Positions 36,728 through 45,716 of a stretch of 64,000 nucleotides of DNA are shown here, one piece after another (position 1 is the stretch's first letter; each line of letters begins with the position of its first letter). Where the stretch lies: positions 4,477,501-4,541,500 of the forward strand of contig NZ_FNKU01000001.1 in NCBI RefSeq assembly GCF_900100365.1. Direction: 5' to 3'. The translations under genes and the position numbers were made by a program. This DNA is from Pseudomonas cannabina (lineage in GTDB: Bacteria > Pseudomonadota > Gammaproteobacteria > Pseudomonadales > Pseudomonadaceae). The notes below the pieces were generated by a model. The model did not search any database, had not been told where the DNA came from, and saw only the letters and a list, made by a program, of their open reading frames with translations.

Positions 36728-38152
36728 TCAGCCCATCAAAGCCATCAGATGGCGCACACCGAGCACTTTAATCGCTCGTTTCAGGTTATAGGCATTCACC
36801 GCCAAGGCCATTTCAGCTTTTGTACCCTCCAGTTGTCGCAGCAAGAAACGGCCATTACCAAATAGCCATTGCTTGAGGTTGCCGAAGGGGTGCTCAACGA
36901 TGGATCTTCGGTTGGCCATCATCTCAGGATGCGCCTGCATTCTTTGCTCCATCCGCTCGAAAGCCTCTTCATGGGCATGTCGTGAGACATAACGGCGCCG
37001 GGCTCGAGTGCATTGCGTTTTCAGCGCGCAGTTGGCGCAGTCATCGACCTCAGCCTGATAGATCCGATCACCTTTGTTGTGCTGTTTTAGCGTTAACCAT
37101 TTGCCTGCCGGACACTGGAAACGATCGTGTCCGGTCTCATAGATAAAGTCTTTTCGCTCAAAGAGCTGCTCTTCCTGACTGCCAGGGTTTTTCGAACGAT
37201 TGGGCGGTACATAGGCCGTAATCGAAGCATCCTCGCAGGCCTGAAACTGCTTGCCATTGGAGTAGCCGGCATCGGCAGTGACCGTCAGATCATCTTGCTG
37301 TAACTCTGCTTTGGCGGCCTTGGCCATCGGCTCCAGTTGCTTTCGGTCATCGCCATCTTGGGTGACCTCATGATGCAAAATCAGGCAATGCTCGGCGTCC
37401 ACGACGGTTTGCACGTTGTAGGCCACACGTGGCCCTTTGGCCGTGCGCATCATTCGGGCATCGCTTTCATGGGTGTTGAACTGCTCGATGCCCATCGAAC
37501 GCATCAGTGCCTGGCAACTCTGATTATCCTGTTGTCGAGCCTCAAGCTGTGCCAGGGCTACCTTGATTGCGCTGCGATCAATTGAATCTGTGGTTTCAGC
37601 CTTGTCGGCCTCATCCAGCTCGGCCAGATACTGAGCGATGCGCTTATCCAGTTTTTCTTCCTGGCGCTTGAGCTGCTTCAAATTCACATGACGCCGTGAG
37701 GATGCGACCGCCTGAAACTTGCTGCCGTCGATGGCCACCAACTCACCGGCGATCAAGCCTGCCGTGCGACAAAACCGAACGAAAGCACGGCAGGTCGCGA
37801 TGAAGGCGGGTTTATTGTTCTTGCGAAAATCGGCGATGGTCTTGAAGTCGGGCTTGAGCCGGTTGATCAGCCACATCACTTCGATGTTGCGCTGACACTC
37901 GGCTTCAAGACGTCGCGATGAGCGAATCCGCTGAAAATAGCCGTAGAGGTAGAGTTTTAGCTGATCGGCGGGATCATAAGCAGGGCGCCCCGTGCTTTTT
38001 GGAATCGCTTTATCGAAGCCCAGTTGCACCAGATCGAGCCTGGCAACGTACAGGTCAATGACACGAACGAGGTGATCCTCGGGGATCAACTCTTCCAGCG
38101 AGACCGGGAATAGGCTGGTCTGGCTGCGGGACTCACCTTGGATGTAGGCCAT
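36728..38152 (-). CDS. IS1182-family transposase
   Basis: 474 residues from the ATG at 38152 (MAYIQGESRSQ). The N-terminal DUF772-type domain (TGRPAYDPADQLKLYLYGY, RSSRRLEAECQRNIEVMWL) is followed by a DDE domain: VAIDGSKFQAVAS near residue 150, VTADAGYSNGKQF near 295, and a Cys-rich insertion before the last acidic residue (HEEAFERMEQRM...NRRSIVEHPFGNLKQW). All parts look intact, so the element may be active. A start at 38188 lies within the hairpin upstream and is less likely. Confidence 0.95.
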   Translation of the reverse strand: MAYIQGESRSQTSLFPVSLEELIPEDHLVRVIDLYVARLDLVQLGFDKAIPKSTGRPAYDPADQLKLYLYGYFQRIRSSRRLEAECQRNIEVMWLINRLKPDFKTIADFRKNNKPAFIATCRAFVRFCRTAGLIAGELVAIDGSKFQAVASSRRHVNLKQLKRQEEKLDKRIAQYLAELDEADKAETTDSIDRSAIKVALAQLEARQQDNQSCQALMRSMGIEQFNTHESDARMMRTAKGPRVAYNVQTVVDAEHCLILHHEVTQDGDDRKQLEPMAKAAKAELQQDDLTVTADAGYSNGKQFQACEDASITAYVPPNRSKNPGSQEEQLFERKDFIYETGHDRFQCPAGKWLTLKQHNKGDRIYQAEVDDCANCALKTQCTRARRRYVSRHAHEEAFERMEQRMQAHPEMMANRRSIVEHPFGNLKQWLFGNGRFLLRQLEGTKAEMALAVNAYNLKRAIKVLGVRHLMALMG

Positions 38153-38155
38153 AAC

Positions 38156-38191
38156 GAAAAATGCTCTGTATCTTTCGATACGGAGCATTTT
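38156..38191 (-). promoter_or_regulatory. Hairpin overlapping the transposase translation start region
   Basis: On the minus strand AAAATGCTC-CGTATC / GATACAGAGCATTTTT forms a near-perfect 15-bp stem with a GAAA loop, ending four bases before the transposase ATG. It would sequester initiation or terminate read-in transcription (a T5 follows). Confidence 0.7.
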
Positions 38192-38216
38192 CTTTGAGCG
38201 CTGCGCAGATTGCTAG

Positions 38217-38235
38217 GTTTTCACACAGTCTGTTC
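38217..38235 (-). repeat. IS right terminal inverted repeat
   Basis: GTTTTCACACAGTCTGTTC, exact inverse of 36627-36645. Confidence 0.9.
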
Positions 38236-38316
38236 TGGTGGGTTTTTTTGTGCCTGCAAAATCGGGCTGACCTAGAGGCTCAACCTTGGGGATTTCAGCC
38301 AAAAGCCAGAATGCAG

Positions 38317-38346
38317 AACGCCCGACGCAATGCGCCGGGCGTTTTC
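38317..38346 (+). terminator. Terminator-like hairpin downstream of the I78-like gene
   Basis: Stem AACGCCCG / CGGGCGTT with TTTTC on the plus side. It lies 46 bp past the 3' end of the minus-strand I78-like gene; the U-tract is short in that direction, so it may serve plus-strand transcription. Confidence 0.55.
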
Positions 38347-38391
38347 AAGTGTGAATCCTTGTAGCAAAGCGATCAGGAAAAAACTCCCGGG

Positions 38392-38595
38392 TCAGCCGAA
38401 AATGAAACCGGATACCAGCCCTGCCTTATCGACCTTGACATGCAGTCGCATGGGGTTCAAATCCATGGTTGTGATGTCGCCAGGGCCGATTACCTTCTGA
38501 AGACCGGTAATTTCGCTGATGTAAGCTTTGACGGTAGGTACGTAGCGGCTACCGACGAGGTATTCAAGGGATTGGGCGATTACTTCGTTAGTCAT
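38392..38595 (-). CDS. Small I78-family peptidase-inhibitor-like protein
   Basis: 67 residues from the ATG at 38595, which has AGGA eight bases upstream; earlier in-frame ATGs at 38604 and 38637 lack one. The C-terminal half VIGPGDITTMDLNPMRLHVKVDKAGLVSG follows the I78 pattern (PG..VT.D....RL.V..D..G.I). I78 proteins inhibit subtilisin-type peptidases. No signal peptide or lipobox is visible, so it would stay in the cytoplasm, unlike many I78 members. The cysteine often found near the end of the family is absent. Confidence 0.65.
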   Translation of the reverse strand: MTNEVIAQSLEYLVGSRYVPTVKAYISEITGLQKVIGPGDITTMDLNPMRLHVKVDKAGLVSGFIFG

Positions 38596-38673
38596 TTTCA
38601 ACATCCTGTTTGAGTGAATGTCCTTCATTGGACGCACCTAAAATGACCCATACCCGCCCGAGCAAAGCGTTAC

Positions 38674-39042
38674 TTATTTATGTGCGGCCGCTTCAAACAC
38701 CACATAAATCTTGCGGCATGTTTCCAGCACCTCCCATGTGCCCTTGAAGCCTGCCGGGATCACGAATCTGTCACCCGCACGTAGCGTCTTGGCGTTGCCT
38801 TGCTCGTCGCGCAGCACGCTGACGCCTTGAACGATTTCGCAGTATTCGTGCTCGGTGTAATTCAACTGCCACTGACCGGGCTCGCCATTCCAGACGCCCG
38901 CGCTCATCTGGCCACATGGACTGTTGTAGTGGTTGTAGATGGTCTGAGCCGGATCGCCCTTGAAGACCTTTTCCGGCGCAGGACGGTAATGTTCGGCGCT
39001 GGTGCTGGCTTCGCTGAAATCGACGATGCTTGCGATACCCAT
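38674..39042 (-). CDS. Cupin-domain protein (DUF861/EutQ-like)
   Basis: 122 residues from the ATG at 39042, preceded by AGGGG. One cupin barrel: the first motif region WQLNYTEHEYCEIVQGVSVLRD and the second GDRFVIPAGFKGTWEVLE are typical of the cupin_3 (DUF861) group related to ureidoglycine aminohydrolase and EutQ. The exact reaction is unknown. It diverges from the aldehyde dehydrogenase gene and may share its regulation in amine catabolism. Confidence 0.82.
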   Translation of the reverse strand: MGIASIVDFSEASTSAEHYRPAPEKVFKGDPAQTIYNHYNSPCGQMSAGVWNGEPGQWQLNYTEHEYCEIVQGVSVLRDEQGNAKTLRAGDRFVIPAGFKGTWEVLETCRKIYVVFEAAAHK

Positions 39043-39274
39043 GATGACCCCTTGTCTTGAACACGTTGACGATTTAACGAACAAACTAGGCAATAGTGCC
39101 TTGGCTGCGAACACCGACCGTTTAATAAAATCAACAAAAAAGCGCGAAAACAGCTATTTCTGTCAAAAATATTGGTTTTGCCTGATCGCTGGTTTAGGGT
39201 ATTGACTGGCCTGAAACTCAGGATTGTGTCTGTAATCCATCATGACACGCCAACACTCAAAAGGAGGACTGCCG

Positions 39275-40768
39275 ATGACCACCCTGACTCGCACTGACTG
39301 GGAACAACGCGCCCGGGATTTGAAGATTGAAGGCCGCGCCTTCATTCAAGGTGAGTACACCGCTGCCGCCTCCGGTGAAGCATTCGACTGCATCAGCCCG
39401 GTCGATGGCCGCCTGCTCGCCAAGGTCGCCAGTTGCGATGTTGCCGATGCCCAGCGCGCCGTGGAGAGTGCCCGCAGCACCTTCGACTCGGGCGCCTGGT
39501 CACGACTGGCTCCGGCCAAACGCAAGGCTATCATGATCCGTTTCGCGGGGCTGCTCGAGCAGAACGCTGAAGAGCTGGCCCTGCTCGAGACGCTGGATAT
39601 GGGCAAGCCGATCAGCGATTCGCTCGGTGTCGACATCCCCGGCGCCGCCAGAGCCTTGAGCTGGAGCGGCGAGGCCATCGACAAGCTGTATGACGAAGTT
39701 GCCGCAACGCCCCACGACCAGCTGGGCCTGGTGACTCGCGAGCCGGTCGGCGTCGTCGCCGCCATTGTGCCGTGGAATTTCCCGCTGATGATGGCCTGCT
39801 GGAAACTTGGCCCTGCGTTATCCACAGGCAACTCGGTGATCCTCAAACCGTCGGAGAAATCTCCGCTGACCGCCGTTCGCGTTGCGCAGCTGGCCATTGA
39901 AGCCGGTATTCCGGCAGGCGTGCTCAACGTATTACCGGGCTATGGCCACACCGTCGGCAAGGCGCTGGCGTTGCACATGGACGTCGATACCCTGGTGTTC
40001 ACTGGCTCAACGAAAATCGCCAAGCAATTGATGATTTACTCGGGCGAATCGAACATGAAGCGCGTCTGGCTAGAAGCCGGGGGCAAGAGCCCGAACATCG
40101 TGTTTGCCGACGCGCCGGACTTGCAGGCGGCGGCCAACTCAGCGGCCAGCGCGATTGCGTTCAACCAGGGCGAGGTGTGCACTGCGGGTTCGCGCCTGCT
40201 GGTCGAACGCTCCATCAAGGATCGCTTCCTGCCCATGGTGATCGAAGCACTGAGCACCTGGAAGCCCGGCAACCCGCTGGACCCGGCGACCAATGTCGGC
40301 GCACTGGTCGATACCCAGCAGATGGACACCGTACTGTCCTACATCGAAGCGGGTCACACCGATGGCGCCAAACTGGTCGCAGGCGGAAAGCGCATCCTGC
40401 AGGAAACGGGCGGGACTTACGTTGAGCCGACTATTTTCGACGGCGTGAACAATGCGATGAGGATCGCTCAGGAAGAAATCTTCGGCCCGGTACTTTCGGT
40501 GCTCACATTCGACAGCGCCGAAGAAGCGATCCGGATCGCCAACGACACCCAGTACGGGCTGGCCGCTGCGGTGTGGACTGCGAACATCTCCAAGGCCCAC
40601 CTGACCGCCAAGGCATTGCGCGCAGGCAGCGTCTGGGTCAACCAGTACGACGGCGGCGACATGACCGCGCCGTTTGGTGGCTTCAAGCAGTCGGGTAACG
40701 GTCGCGACAAATCGCTGCATGCATTCGACAAATACACAGAGCTGAAGTCTACCTGGATCAAGTTGTAA
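39275..40768 (+). CDS. kauB: Aldehyde dehydrogenase, KauB/PuuC type
   Basis: 497 residues from the ATG at 39275, preceded by AAGGAGG. Catalytic Cys in FNQGEVCTAGSR near residue 301, Glu in WLEAGGKSPNIV near 267, the NAD site GFTGST-like (VFTGSTKIAK) and the PWNFPLMMACWKLGPAL segment. It oxidises omega-amino or guanidino aldehydes from polyamine or arginine catabolism (gamma-glutamyl-gamma-aminobutyraldehyde, 4-guanidinobutyraldehyde). The same region carries a pauB-type oxidase and pauR, matching the P. aeruginosa kauB-pauB4-dad-pauR block. Confidence 0.88.
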   Translation: MTTLTRTDWEQRARDLKIEGRAFIQGEYTAAASGEAFDCISPVDGRLLAKVASCDVADAQRAVESARSTFDSGAWSRLAPAKRKAIMIRFAGLLEQNAEELALLETLDMGKPISDSLGVDIPGAARALSWSGEAIDKLYDEVAATPHDQLGLVTREPVGVVAAIVPWNFPLMMACWKLGPALSTGNSVILKPSEKSPLTAVRVAQLAIEAGIPAGVLNVLPGYGHTVGKALALHMDVDTLVFTGSTKIAKQLMIYSGESNMKRVWLEAGGKSPNIVFADAPDLQAAANSAASAIAFNQGEVCTAGSRLLVERSIKDRFLPMVIEALSTWKPGNPLDPATNVGALVDTQQMDTVLSYIEAGHTDGAKLVAGGKRILQETGGTYVEPTIFDGVNNAMRIAQEEIFGPVLSVLTFDSAEEAIRIANDTQYGLAAAVWTANISKAHLTAKALRAGSVWVNQYDGGDMTAPFGGFKQSGNGRDKSLHAFDKYTELKSTWIKL

Positions 40769-40804
40769 AGCCGGAAAGCGGAACACCTGACCTCTCGTCG
40801 CCAA

Positions 40805-40843
40805 ACTCCGCGTGGGCGTGCCGTTCTGGACGCTCTGCTTCCG
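40805..40843 (-). repeat. Dispersed double-palindrome repeat, first of three modules
   Basis: ACTCCGCGTGGGCGTGCCGT followed by TCTGGACGCTCTGCTTCC: a member of the 1231/7434 family in reverse orientation. The 307-bp kauB-MFS gap is filled mainly by three such modules. Confidence 0.65.
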
Positions 40844-40872
40844 CCTTCGACTGTGCGGTGCTGCGCGGATTT

Positions 40873-40918
40873 GTGACGCGGAGCGTCACCCAGGGCATTC
40901 CTACGCTGGAGCGTGCGG
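40873..40918 (+). repeat. Dispersed double-palindrome repeat, second module
   Basis: The perfect palindrome GTGACGC-GGA-GCGTCAC, a CCAGGGCATTCC spacer and TACGCTGGAGCGTG, in the opposite orientation to the flanking modules. Confidence 0.65.
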
Positions 40919-40980
40919 AACGAGCAGTGTACGGCTGGAACGCGCGGAACAAGCGGCGGCCGAGAAGGCTGATCGTGCCC

Positions 40981-41022
40981 ATGCTCCGCGTGGGTATGCT
41001 TTTCTGGACGCTGTGCGTCCGC
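40981..41022 (-). repeat. Dispersed double-palindrome repeat, third module
   Basis: ATGCTCCGCGTGGGTATGCT followed by TTTCTGGACGCTGTGCGTCC, in the same orientation as the first module. Confidence 0.65.
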
Positions 41023-41075
41023 TCTTGATCGCATAGCGCCGGGTAGATTAGCAAACGAGTTGCAGGAGCTTCAAA

Positions 41076-42221
41076 ATGCGTTGGGGTACCTATTTTGCCG
41101 TGCTGGCGTCGGTATTGGGCGTCGGTCTGGCAATGGGCGTCAGCATGCCGCTGGTTTCATTGCGTCTGGCAGGCTGGGGCTACGGTTCGTTTGCCATCGG
41201 CATCATGGCGGCGATGCCCGCCGTAGGTGTGTTGGTGGGTGCCGCACTGGCCAGTCGTCTGGCGGCGCGCTTCGGCACTGCCAATCTGATGCGTCTGTGC
41301 CTGTGGGGCGGGGCTGTGTCGGTGGGCGCGCTGGCGCTGTTGCCGTATTACGGGATCTGGCTGATCCTGCGCCTGACGCTCGGGGTGATTCTGACCATCG
41401 TCTTCGTGCTGGGTGAAAGCTGGATCAACCAGCTGGTGATCGAGCGCCTGCGCGGGCGACTGGTCGCACTGTATGGCAGCACGTATGCACTGAGCCAACT
41501 GGCGGGCCCGTTGCTGCTGGGTGTCATCGGCACACAGGCTGACTACGGATTCTGGATCGGCGTGCTACTGCTGGTCGGCTCGCCTTTTCTGCTGCTGGGA
41601 AGAACCGGCGCACCGTCGACCGAGTCTTGCAACGTCACCTTCACCGACCTGTTCGGCTTCTGTCGCGGCATGCCCGCCATCGCCTGGGCGGTGGCGCTGT
41701 TCGCAGCCTTCGAGGCGCTGATCCTGACGCTACTGCCGCTGTACTGCATACGCCACGGTTTCACACCGGAAATCGCCCTGATCATGGTCAGCGTCGTGGT
41801 GGTTGGCGATGCGTTGCTACAACTGCCGATCGGCATGCTCGCAGACCGCATATCGCGACGCGCCATGTTCACCGGCTGCGCGTCACTGCTGCTGGCGTCC
41901 AGTCTGCTGGTGCCACTGCTGATCGATACCGTTCTGATCTGGCCGCTATGGACTGTGTTTGGTGCCAGCGCCGGCGGGCTGTTCACCCTGTCGTTGATCC
42001 TCATCGGTGAGCGTTACCGCGACGACGCGCTGGTTCGCGCCAACGCACACGTCGCTCAGCTCTGGGGCATTGGCTGCCTGATCGGACCTTTAGCGGCAGG
42101 TGCGGGCAGCCAATGGGTCAGCGGAGAAGCCTTGCCGCTGCTGATGGCAGCAGGTGCGTTCGGGCTGTTAATGCTGATCAGGCGGCGCGGCGCTTTCGGA
42201 ACACCGGCAGCGCCTGCTTAA
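41076..42221 (+). CDS. MFS transporter (YcaD-like)
   Basis: 381 residues, about 12 hydrophobic helices; no signal peptide. The loop between helices 2 and 3 reads ASRLAARFGTANLMR and that between 8 and 9 GMLADRISRRAMF, the MFS motif A positions. It resembles the YcaD/drug-efflux branch and P. aeruginosa PA5311, which lies beside kauB. Substrate unknown. AGGAG eight bases before the ATG supports the start. Its stop overlaps the stop of the convergent phospholipase D-like gene by three to four bases. Confidence 0.85.
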   Translation: MRWGTYFAVLASVLGVGLAMGVSMPLVSLRLAGWGYGSFAIGIMAAMPAVGVLVGAALASRLAARFGTANLMRLCLWGGAVSVGALALLPYYGIWLILRLTLGVILTIVFVLGESWINQLVIERLRGRLVALYGSTYALSQLAGPLLLGVIGTQADYGFWIGVLLLVGSPFLLLGRTGAPSTESCNVTFTDLFGFCRGMPAIAWAVALFAAFEALILTLLPLYCIRHGFTPEIALIMVSVVVVGDALLQLPIGMLADRISRRAMFTGCASLLLASSLLVPLLIDTVLIWPLWTVFGASAGGLFTLSLILIGERYRDDALVRANAHVAQLWGIGCLIGPLAAGAGSQWVSGEALPLLMAAGAFGLLMLIRRRGAFGTPAAPA

Positions 42222-43798
42222 AGCATCCGTTCAAGGCCGATGGCGCGACTCATCCATGCGTTGAAGCGCCGCCAAAGGTCGCCCGGCTCGGTGTGCAAGG
42301 TGTGGAGCTGGCCGTTGTCCTCGGTCACCCACACCACCTTGCCGTCTTCCAGCCGCGCCTCATACGTGAGCGATGGCGCCATGCCCTGCAAGGTCAACTC
42401 ACGCAGCTCTTCGGCCAGTTGTGGGCTGTCGACCAGCACCCCGACTTCAGTGTTCCACAACACCGAGCGCGGGTCGAAATTGAATGAGCCGACGAAGACT
42501 TTCTGCCGATCAAAGATCATCGCCTTGCTGTGCAGACTGGATTCGGAACTGACCAGCGAATGGCTTTTCTTGAACAAATGCGGACCATTGCTGCGCATGG
42601 TTTCGGTATCGCCAGGCTGGCGGCGCAGCTCGAACAGCTTCACCCCGTGCTCCAGCAACGCCTTGCGATACGGCGCATAACCGCCATGCACGGCGGGCAC
42701 ATCGGTGGCCTCCAGCGAATTGGTCAGCAGGCTGACCTGGACACCGGCATCGGCACGCCCCGTCAGGTACAACAAACCTTCCTGGCCCGGCACGCAGTAG
42801 GCGGAGATCAGCATCAACTCCTTGCGCGTGTTCAACAACTCCGGGGCCAGCTGCGTGGTCAGCAACAGGTGCGAATCAGGCTCGCCCTGCGCCAGCACTT
42901 TGGTCGGCGCATCCCACAGCGCCTGGTTGTACGCCCAGACCAGCTCGTTGAGCCAGGTTTTCATGCGTGGCTGAGTCTTGTACGCCATCAGCCGCTCATA
43001 AAGGGCCTTGTGCTGCTGATGCGCCTGCTCCAGCGAATCGTCCAGGTTCTTGCGGGCCTGCGCCAGGTCCTGGCGGTCCGGCAGGAAATACATGAAGTCG
43101 CCGATCGGCTTGCTGAGCGTGCTATTCCAGTACTGATCGAAGCTGTGCCCCAGTTGTTCGGCGACCGGCCCGACGCTCAGCATGTCGATATCGGTGAAAT
43201 TCAGGTTCGGCTCGGCATCGAAATACTCGTCACCCAGGTTGCGTCCGCCAACGATTGCGACGCTGCTGTCAGCCAGCCACAGCTTGTTGTGCATGCGCCG
43301 GTGCTGACGCGACAGGTTCATCAAGCGCCCCAGGCTGCGCGTGATGCCGGTCTGACGCCCGAGGTTCTGTGGGTTGAACAGCCGAATCTCGATGTCCGGA
43401 TGCGCCGCCAGCGTGGCAATCGCCTGGTCCAGCCCGTCGCTGGTGGTGTCGTCCAGCAGGATGCGCACGCGAACGCCACGGTCAGCCGCCTTGAGCAACT
43501 CATCGATCAGCGCGCGTGTGCTCAGGCCGTCGTGGACGATGTAGTACTGCAGGTCGAGGCTGCTTTTGGCGTTGCGGATCAGTTCGGCGCGCGCCTTGAA
43601 TGCATCACTGCTGTCAGGCAGCAAGCGAAAACCCGAGCGCCCCTCGTGCGGCATCGCCATGGCCTGGATCGAACGGCCAAACGCCGAGCCCGAGGGTGGC
43701 ATGGCCTGGCTTGGCTCGCTGGCGATTTGCTGATGTGCGCAACCGCTGACGCACAAGGCAACCAGCAAGCAAAAGGGCAAGGCCCATGAAGTATTCAA
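42218..43798 (-). CDS. Phospholipase D-like lipoprotein (cardiolipin synthase family)
   Basis: 526 residues with a lipoprotein signal (FCLLVALCVSGC, lipobox Cys20), so it should be lipid-anchored in the envelope. Two HKD motifs are intact: HNKLWLADSSVAIVGGRN near residue 175 and HSKAMIFDRQKVFVGSFNFDPRS near 425. It belongs to the PLD superfamily group that includes cardiolipin synthase C-like proteins. It may act in phospholipid remodelling at the periplasm. No partner gene is adjacent. Confidence 0.88.
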   Translation of the reverse strand: MNTSWALPFCLLVALCVSGCAHQQIASEPSQAMPPSGSAFGRSIQAMAMPHEGRSGFRLLPDSSDAFKARAELIRNAKSSLDLQYYIVHDGLSTRALIDELLKAADRGVRVRILLDDTTSDGLDQAIATLAAHPDIEIRLFNPQNLGRQTGITRSLGRLMNLSRQHRRMHNKLWLADSSVAIVGGRNLGDEYFDAEPNLNFTDIDMLSVGPVAEQLGHSFDQYWNSTLSKPIGDFMYFLPDRQDLAQARKNLDDSLEQAHQQHKALYERLMAYKTQPRMKTWLNELVWAYNQALWDAPTKVLAQGEPDSHLLLTTQLAPELLNTRKELMLISAYCVPGQEGLLYLTGRADAGVQVSLLTNSLEATDVPAVHGGYAPYRKALLEHGVKLFELRRQPGDTETMRSNGPHLFKKSHSLVSSESSLHSKAMIFDRQKVFVGSFNFDPRSVLWNTEVGVLVDSPQLAEELRELTLQGMAPSLTYEARLEDGKVVWVTEDNGQLHTLHTEPGDLWRRFNAWMSRAIGLERML

Positions 43799-43864
43799 AT
43801 TGATTTCCGCGTCTGGACTCGACTTGGCGATATGACCCGCAAAACCGGGAAAGATTTGCCGGGT

Positions 43865-45286
43865 TCAGTCAGTTTGCGCAATCAGTGACGCAATGGTCTC
43901 GCCCACGATACGCACCGCGCTCTCGATTTCCCGCGTGGGTTTCGACGCGTAGTTCATGCGCAGGCAGTTTCGGTACTTGCCCGACGCCGAAAAAATACTG
44001 CCCACCGCGACCTGCACACCCTTGTCCAGCAAGACACGATTCAAGCGCTGGCTATCGAAATCTTCGACCAGTTCCACCCACAGCAGGAAAGCGCCTTGTG
44101 GGCGACTGGCGCGGGTGCCTTCTGGAAAGTAACGCATCACCCAGTCGATGATCTGATCGCGACTGCGCTGGTATTGCGTGCGCATTCGCCGGACGTGCGG
44201 CTCGTAATGATCGCCTTCGAGAAAATCGGCGATTGCCAGTTGCGGCTGCGGTGCCGTCGAGCCGGTGCCGATGTATTTCATGTGCAGCACCTGCTCCAGA
44301 TAACGGCCCGGCGCTACCCAGCCAACCCGTAAACCGGGCGCAAGCGTCTTGGAAAACGAACTGCACAGCAGCACGCGACCGTCCTCGTCGAAGGACTTGA
44401 TGGTGCGCGGGCGAGGGTAGTTGTAGGCCAGATCGCCATACACATCATCCTCGATGATCGCCACGTCAAAACGTTGCGCCAGGCTCAGCAACGCGCGCTT
44501 GCGGGCTTCCGGCATGATGTAACCCAGCGGATTGTTGCAGTTGGGCGTGAGCTGGATGACCTTGATCGGCCACTGTTCAAGGGCCAGCTCCAGCGCCTCG
44601 AGGCTGATGCCGGTCAGGGGGTCGGTCGGAATTTCCGTGGCCTTCATGCCGACGCCCTTGAGGGTCTGCATGGCGCCAAAGAAGCTCGGTGAATCCACCG
44701 CCACGATATCACCCGGCTGGCAGAGGGCGCGAATACTGGCCGATAGCGCTTCGTGGCAGCCGGTCGTGATGATCAGGTCATTGGCGGTCAGGTTGCAGCC
44801 CGAATCGAGCATCAGGCGAGCGATCTGCTCACGCAGTCGCGGCACGCCGTAGATGTTGTCGTAATACAGACCCGGCATGTCCTGATGGCGACTTAACTGC
44901 CCCAGCGCGCGCATCAGCGGTTTCAGCGTAGGGCTGGTGACGTCCGGCATGCCGCGCCCCAACTGGGTCACGGCATCGCGGGGCGCAACCCGAATCAGAT
45001 CCAGCACCTGATCCCATTGCGAGATATCCACAGGCCGCTGCACCGGGCGCCCCACGGCGGGCAATGCCGGGGCTCGCTTGCTGGCGGACACGAAGTACCC
45101 CGATTTGGGTTTCGGCGAGGCCAGCCCGTTGTCTTCCAGCGCCCGATAGGCCTGCTGCACGGTACTCAGGCTGACACCATGCTCCACGCTCAAGGCGCGC
45201 ACAGAAGGCAGGCGGTCGCCAGGACGGTAAAAGCCGTTTTCGATGCGCGAGCCGAGCAGCTCGGCAAGATTGACGTAGAGCGTCAT
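43865..45286 (-). CDS. MocR/PdxR-type GntR regulator with aminotransferase domain
   Basis: 473 residues from the ATG at 45286; an upstream extension to 45367 looks non-coding. An N-terminal GntR winged helix (LAELLGSRIENGFYRPGDRLPSVRALSVEHGVSLSTVQQAYRAL) is fused to a fold-type I aminotransferase domain with the PLP-lysine region LLCSSFSKTLAPGLRVGW near residue 310 and NCNNPLGY near 245. MocR proteins sense PLP adducts or amines. It diverges from the DUF1127 gene across 174 bp, probably its target. Confidence 0.9.
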   Translation of the reverse strand: MTLYVNLAELLGSRIENGFYRPGDRLPSVRALSVEHGVSLSTVQQAYRALEDNGLASPKPKSGYFVSASKRAPALPAVGRPVQRPVDISQWDQVLDLIRVAPRDAVTQLGRGMPDVTSPTLKPLMRALGQLSRHQDMPGLYYDNIYGVPRLREQIARLMLDSGCNLTANDLIITTGCHEALSASIRALCQPGDIVAVDSPSFFGAMQTLKGVGMKATEIPTDPLTGISLEALELALEQWPIKVIQLTPNCNNPLGYIMPEARKRALLSLAQRFDVAIIEDDVYGDLAYNYPRPRTIKSFDEDGRVLLCSSFSKTLAPGLRVGWVAPGRYLEQVLHMKYIGTGSTAPQPQLAIADFLEGDHYEPHVRRMRTQYQRSRDQIIDWVMRYFPEGTRASRPQGAFLLWVELVEDFDSQRLNRVLLDKGVQVAVGSIFSASGKYRNCLRMNYASKPTREIESAVRIVGETIASLIAQTD

Positions 45287-45460
45287 GGCGTACTCTTGAG
45301 TTTTTCGGACTATAGAACCATACAGATGCAGCGAAAATATAGCATTCAGTCGAGCATTCACACTCACTGTATTGAAAATAAAAAATATTTTTGAATCTGT
45401 AATGGTTTTGCGATTCCTCTCATCATGGGCTCACACCCACCCAGGATGAGGGAACCGTAA

Positions 45461-45712
45461 ATGAACGGGTTTAGCGATGTACGCCTAGCGCTTCACCGTC
45501 AGGAATTGAATGAATATCGGCCAGTCATGCTCAGGACGGTTCGTCCCGAGAAAGCTGACGCGCTGACGGAAATGAGTCGCTGGACGCTGTACCGTCACCG
45601 CTGGACATCGCGCCGCACGTTGCTGGATCTGACCGACGATCAACTGCGCGACATTGGTCTCGACTTCCAGCAGGCCAGAGCCGAGGCCATGAAGCCGTTC
45701 TGGAGGACGTAA
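45461..45712 (+). CDS. DUF1127 small basic protein
   Basis: 83 residues. The C-terminal 45 residues are the DUF1127 motif (WTSRRTLLDLTDDQLRDIGLDFQQARAEAMKPFWR). DUF1127 proteins in alphaproteobacteria act in phosphate and RNA metabolism, and in pseudomonads they often sit beside MocR regulators, as here. A GAGGGAA ribosome site precedes the start. Confidence 0.85.
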   Translation: MNGFSDVRLALHRQELNEYRPVMLRTVRPEKADALTEMSRWTLYRHRWTSRRTLLDLTDDQLRDIGLDFQQARAEAMKPFWRT

Positions 45713-45716
45713 GCGT

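Larger units (their letters stand above)
36627..38235 (-). mobile_element. Complete IS1182-family insertion sequence
   Basis: About 1.61 kb bounded by perfect 19-bp inverted repeats, GAACAGACTGTGTGAAAAC at 36627-36645 and its reverse complement at 38217-38235, with one full-length transposase. No target duplication is evident in the flanks (CTCCC left, TGGTG right). Two hairpins insulate it: a terminator reading rightwards inside the left end and a hairpin next to the transposase start. Confidence 0.92.

Noticed and set aside
36626..38236. Target-site duplication of the IS
   Set aside because: Immediate flanks (CTCCC and TGGTG) do not match; GAAC/GTTC at the ends is part of the inverted repeat.
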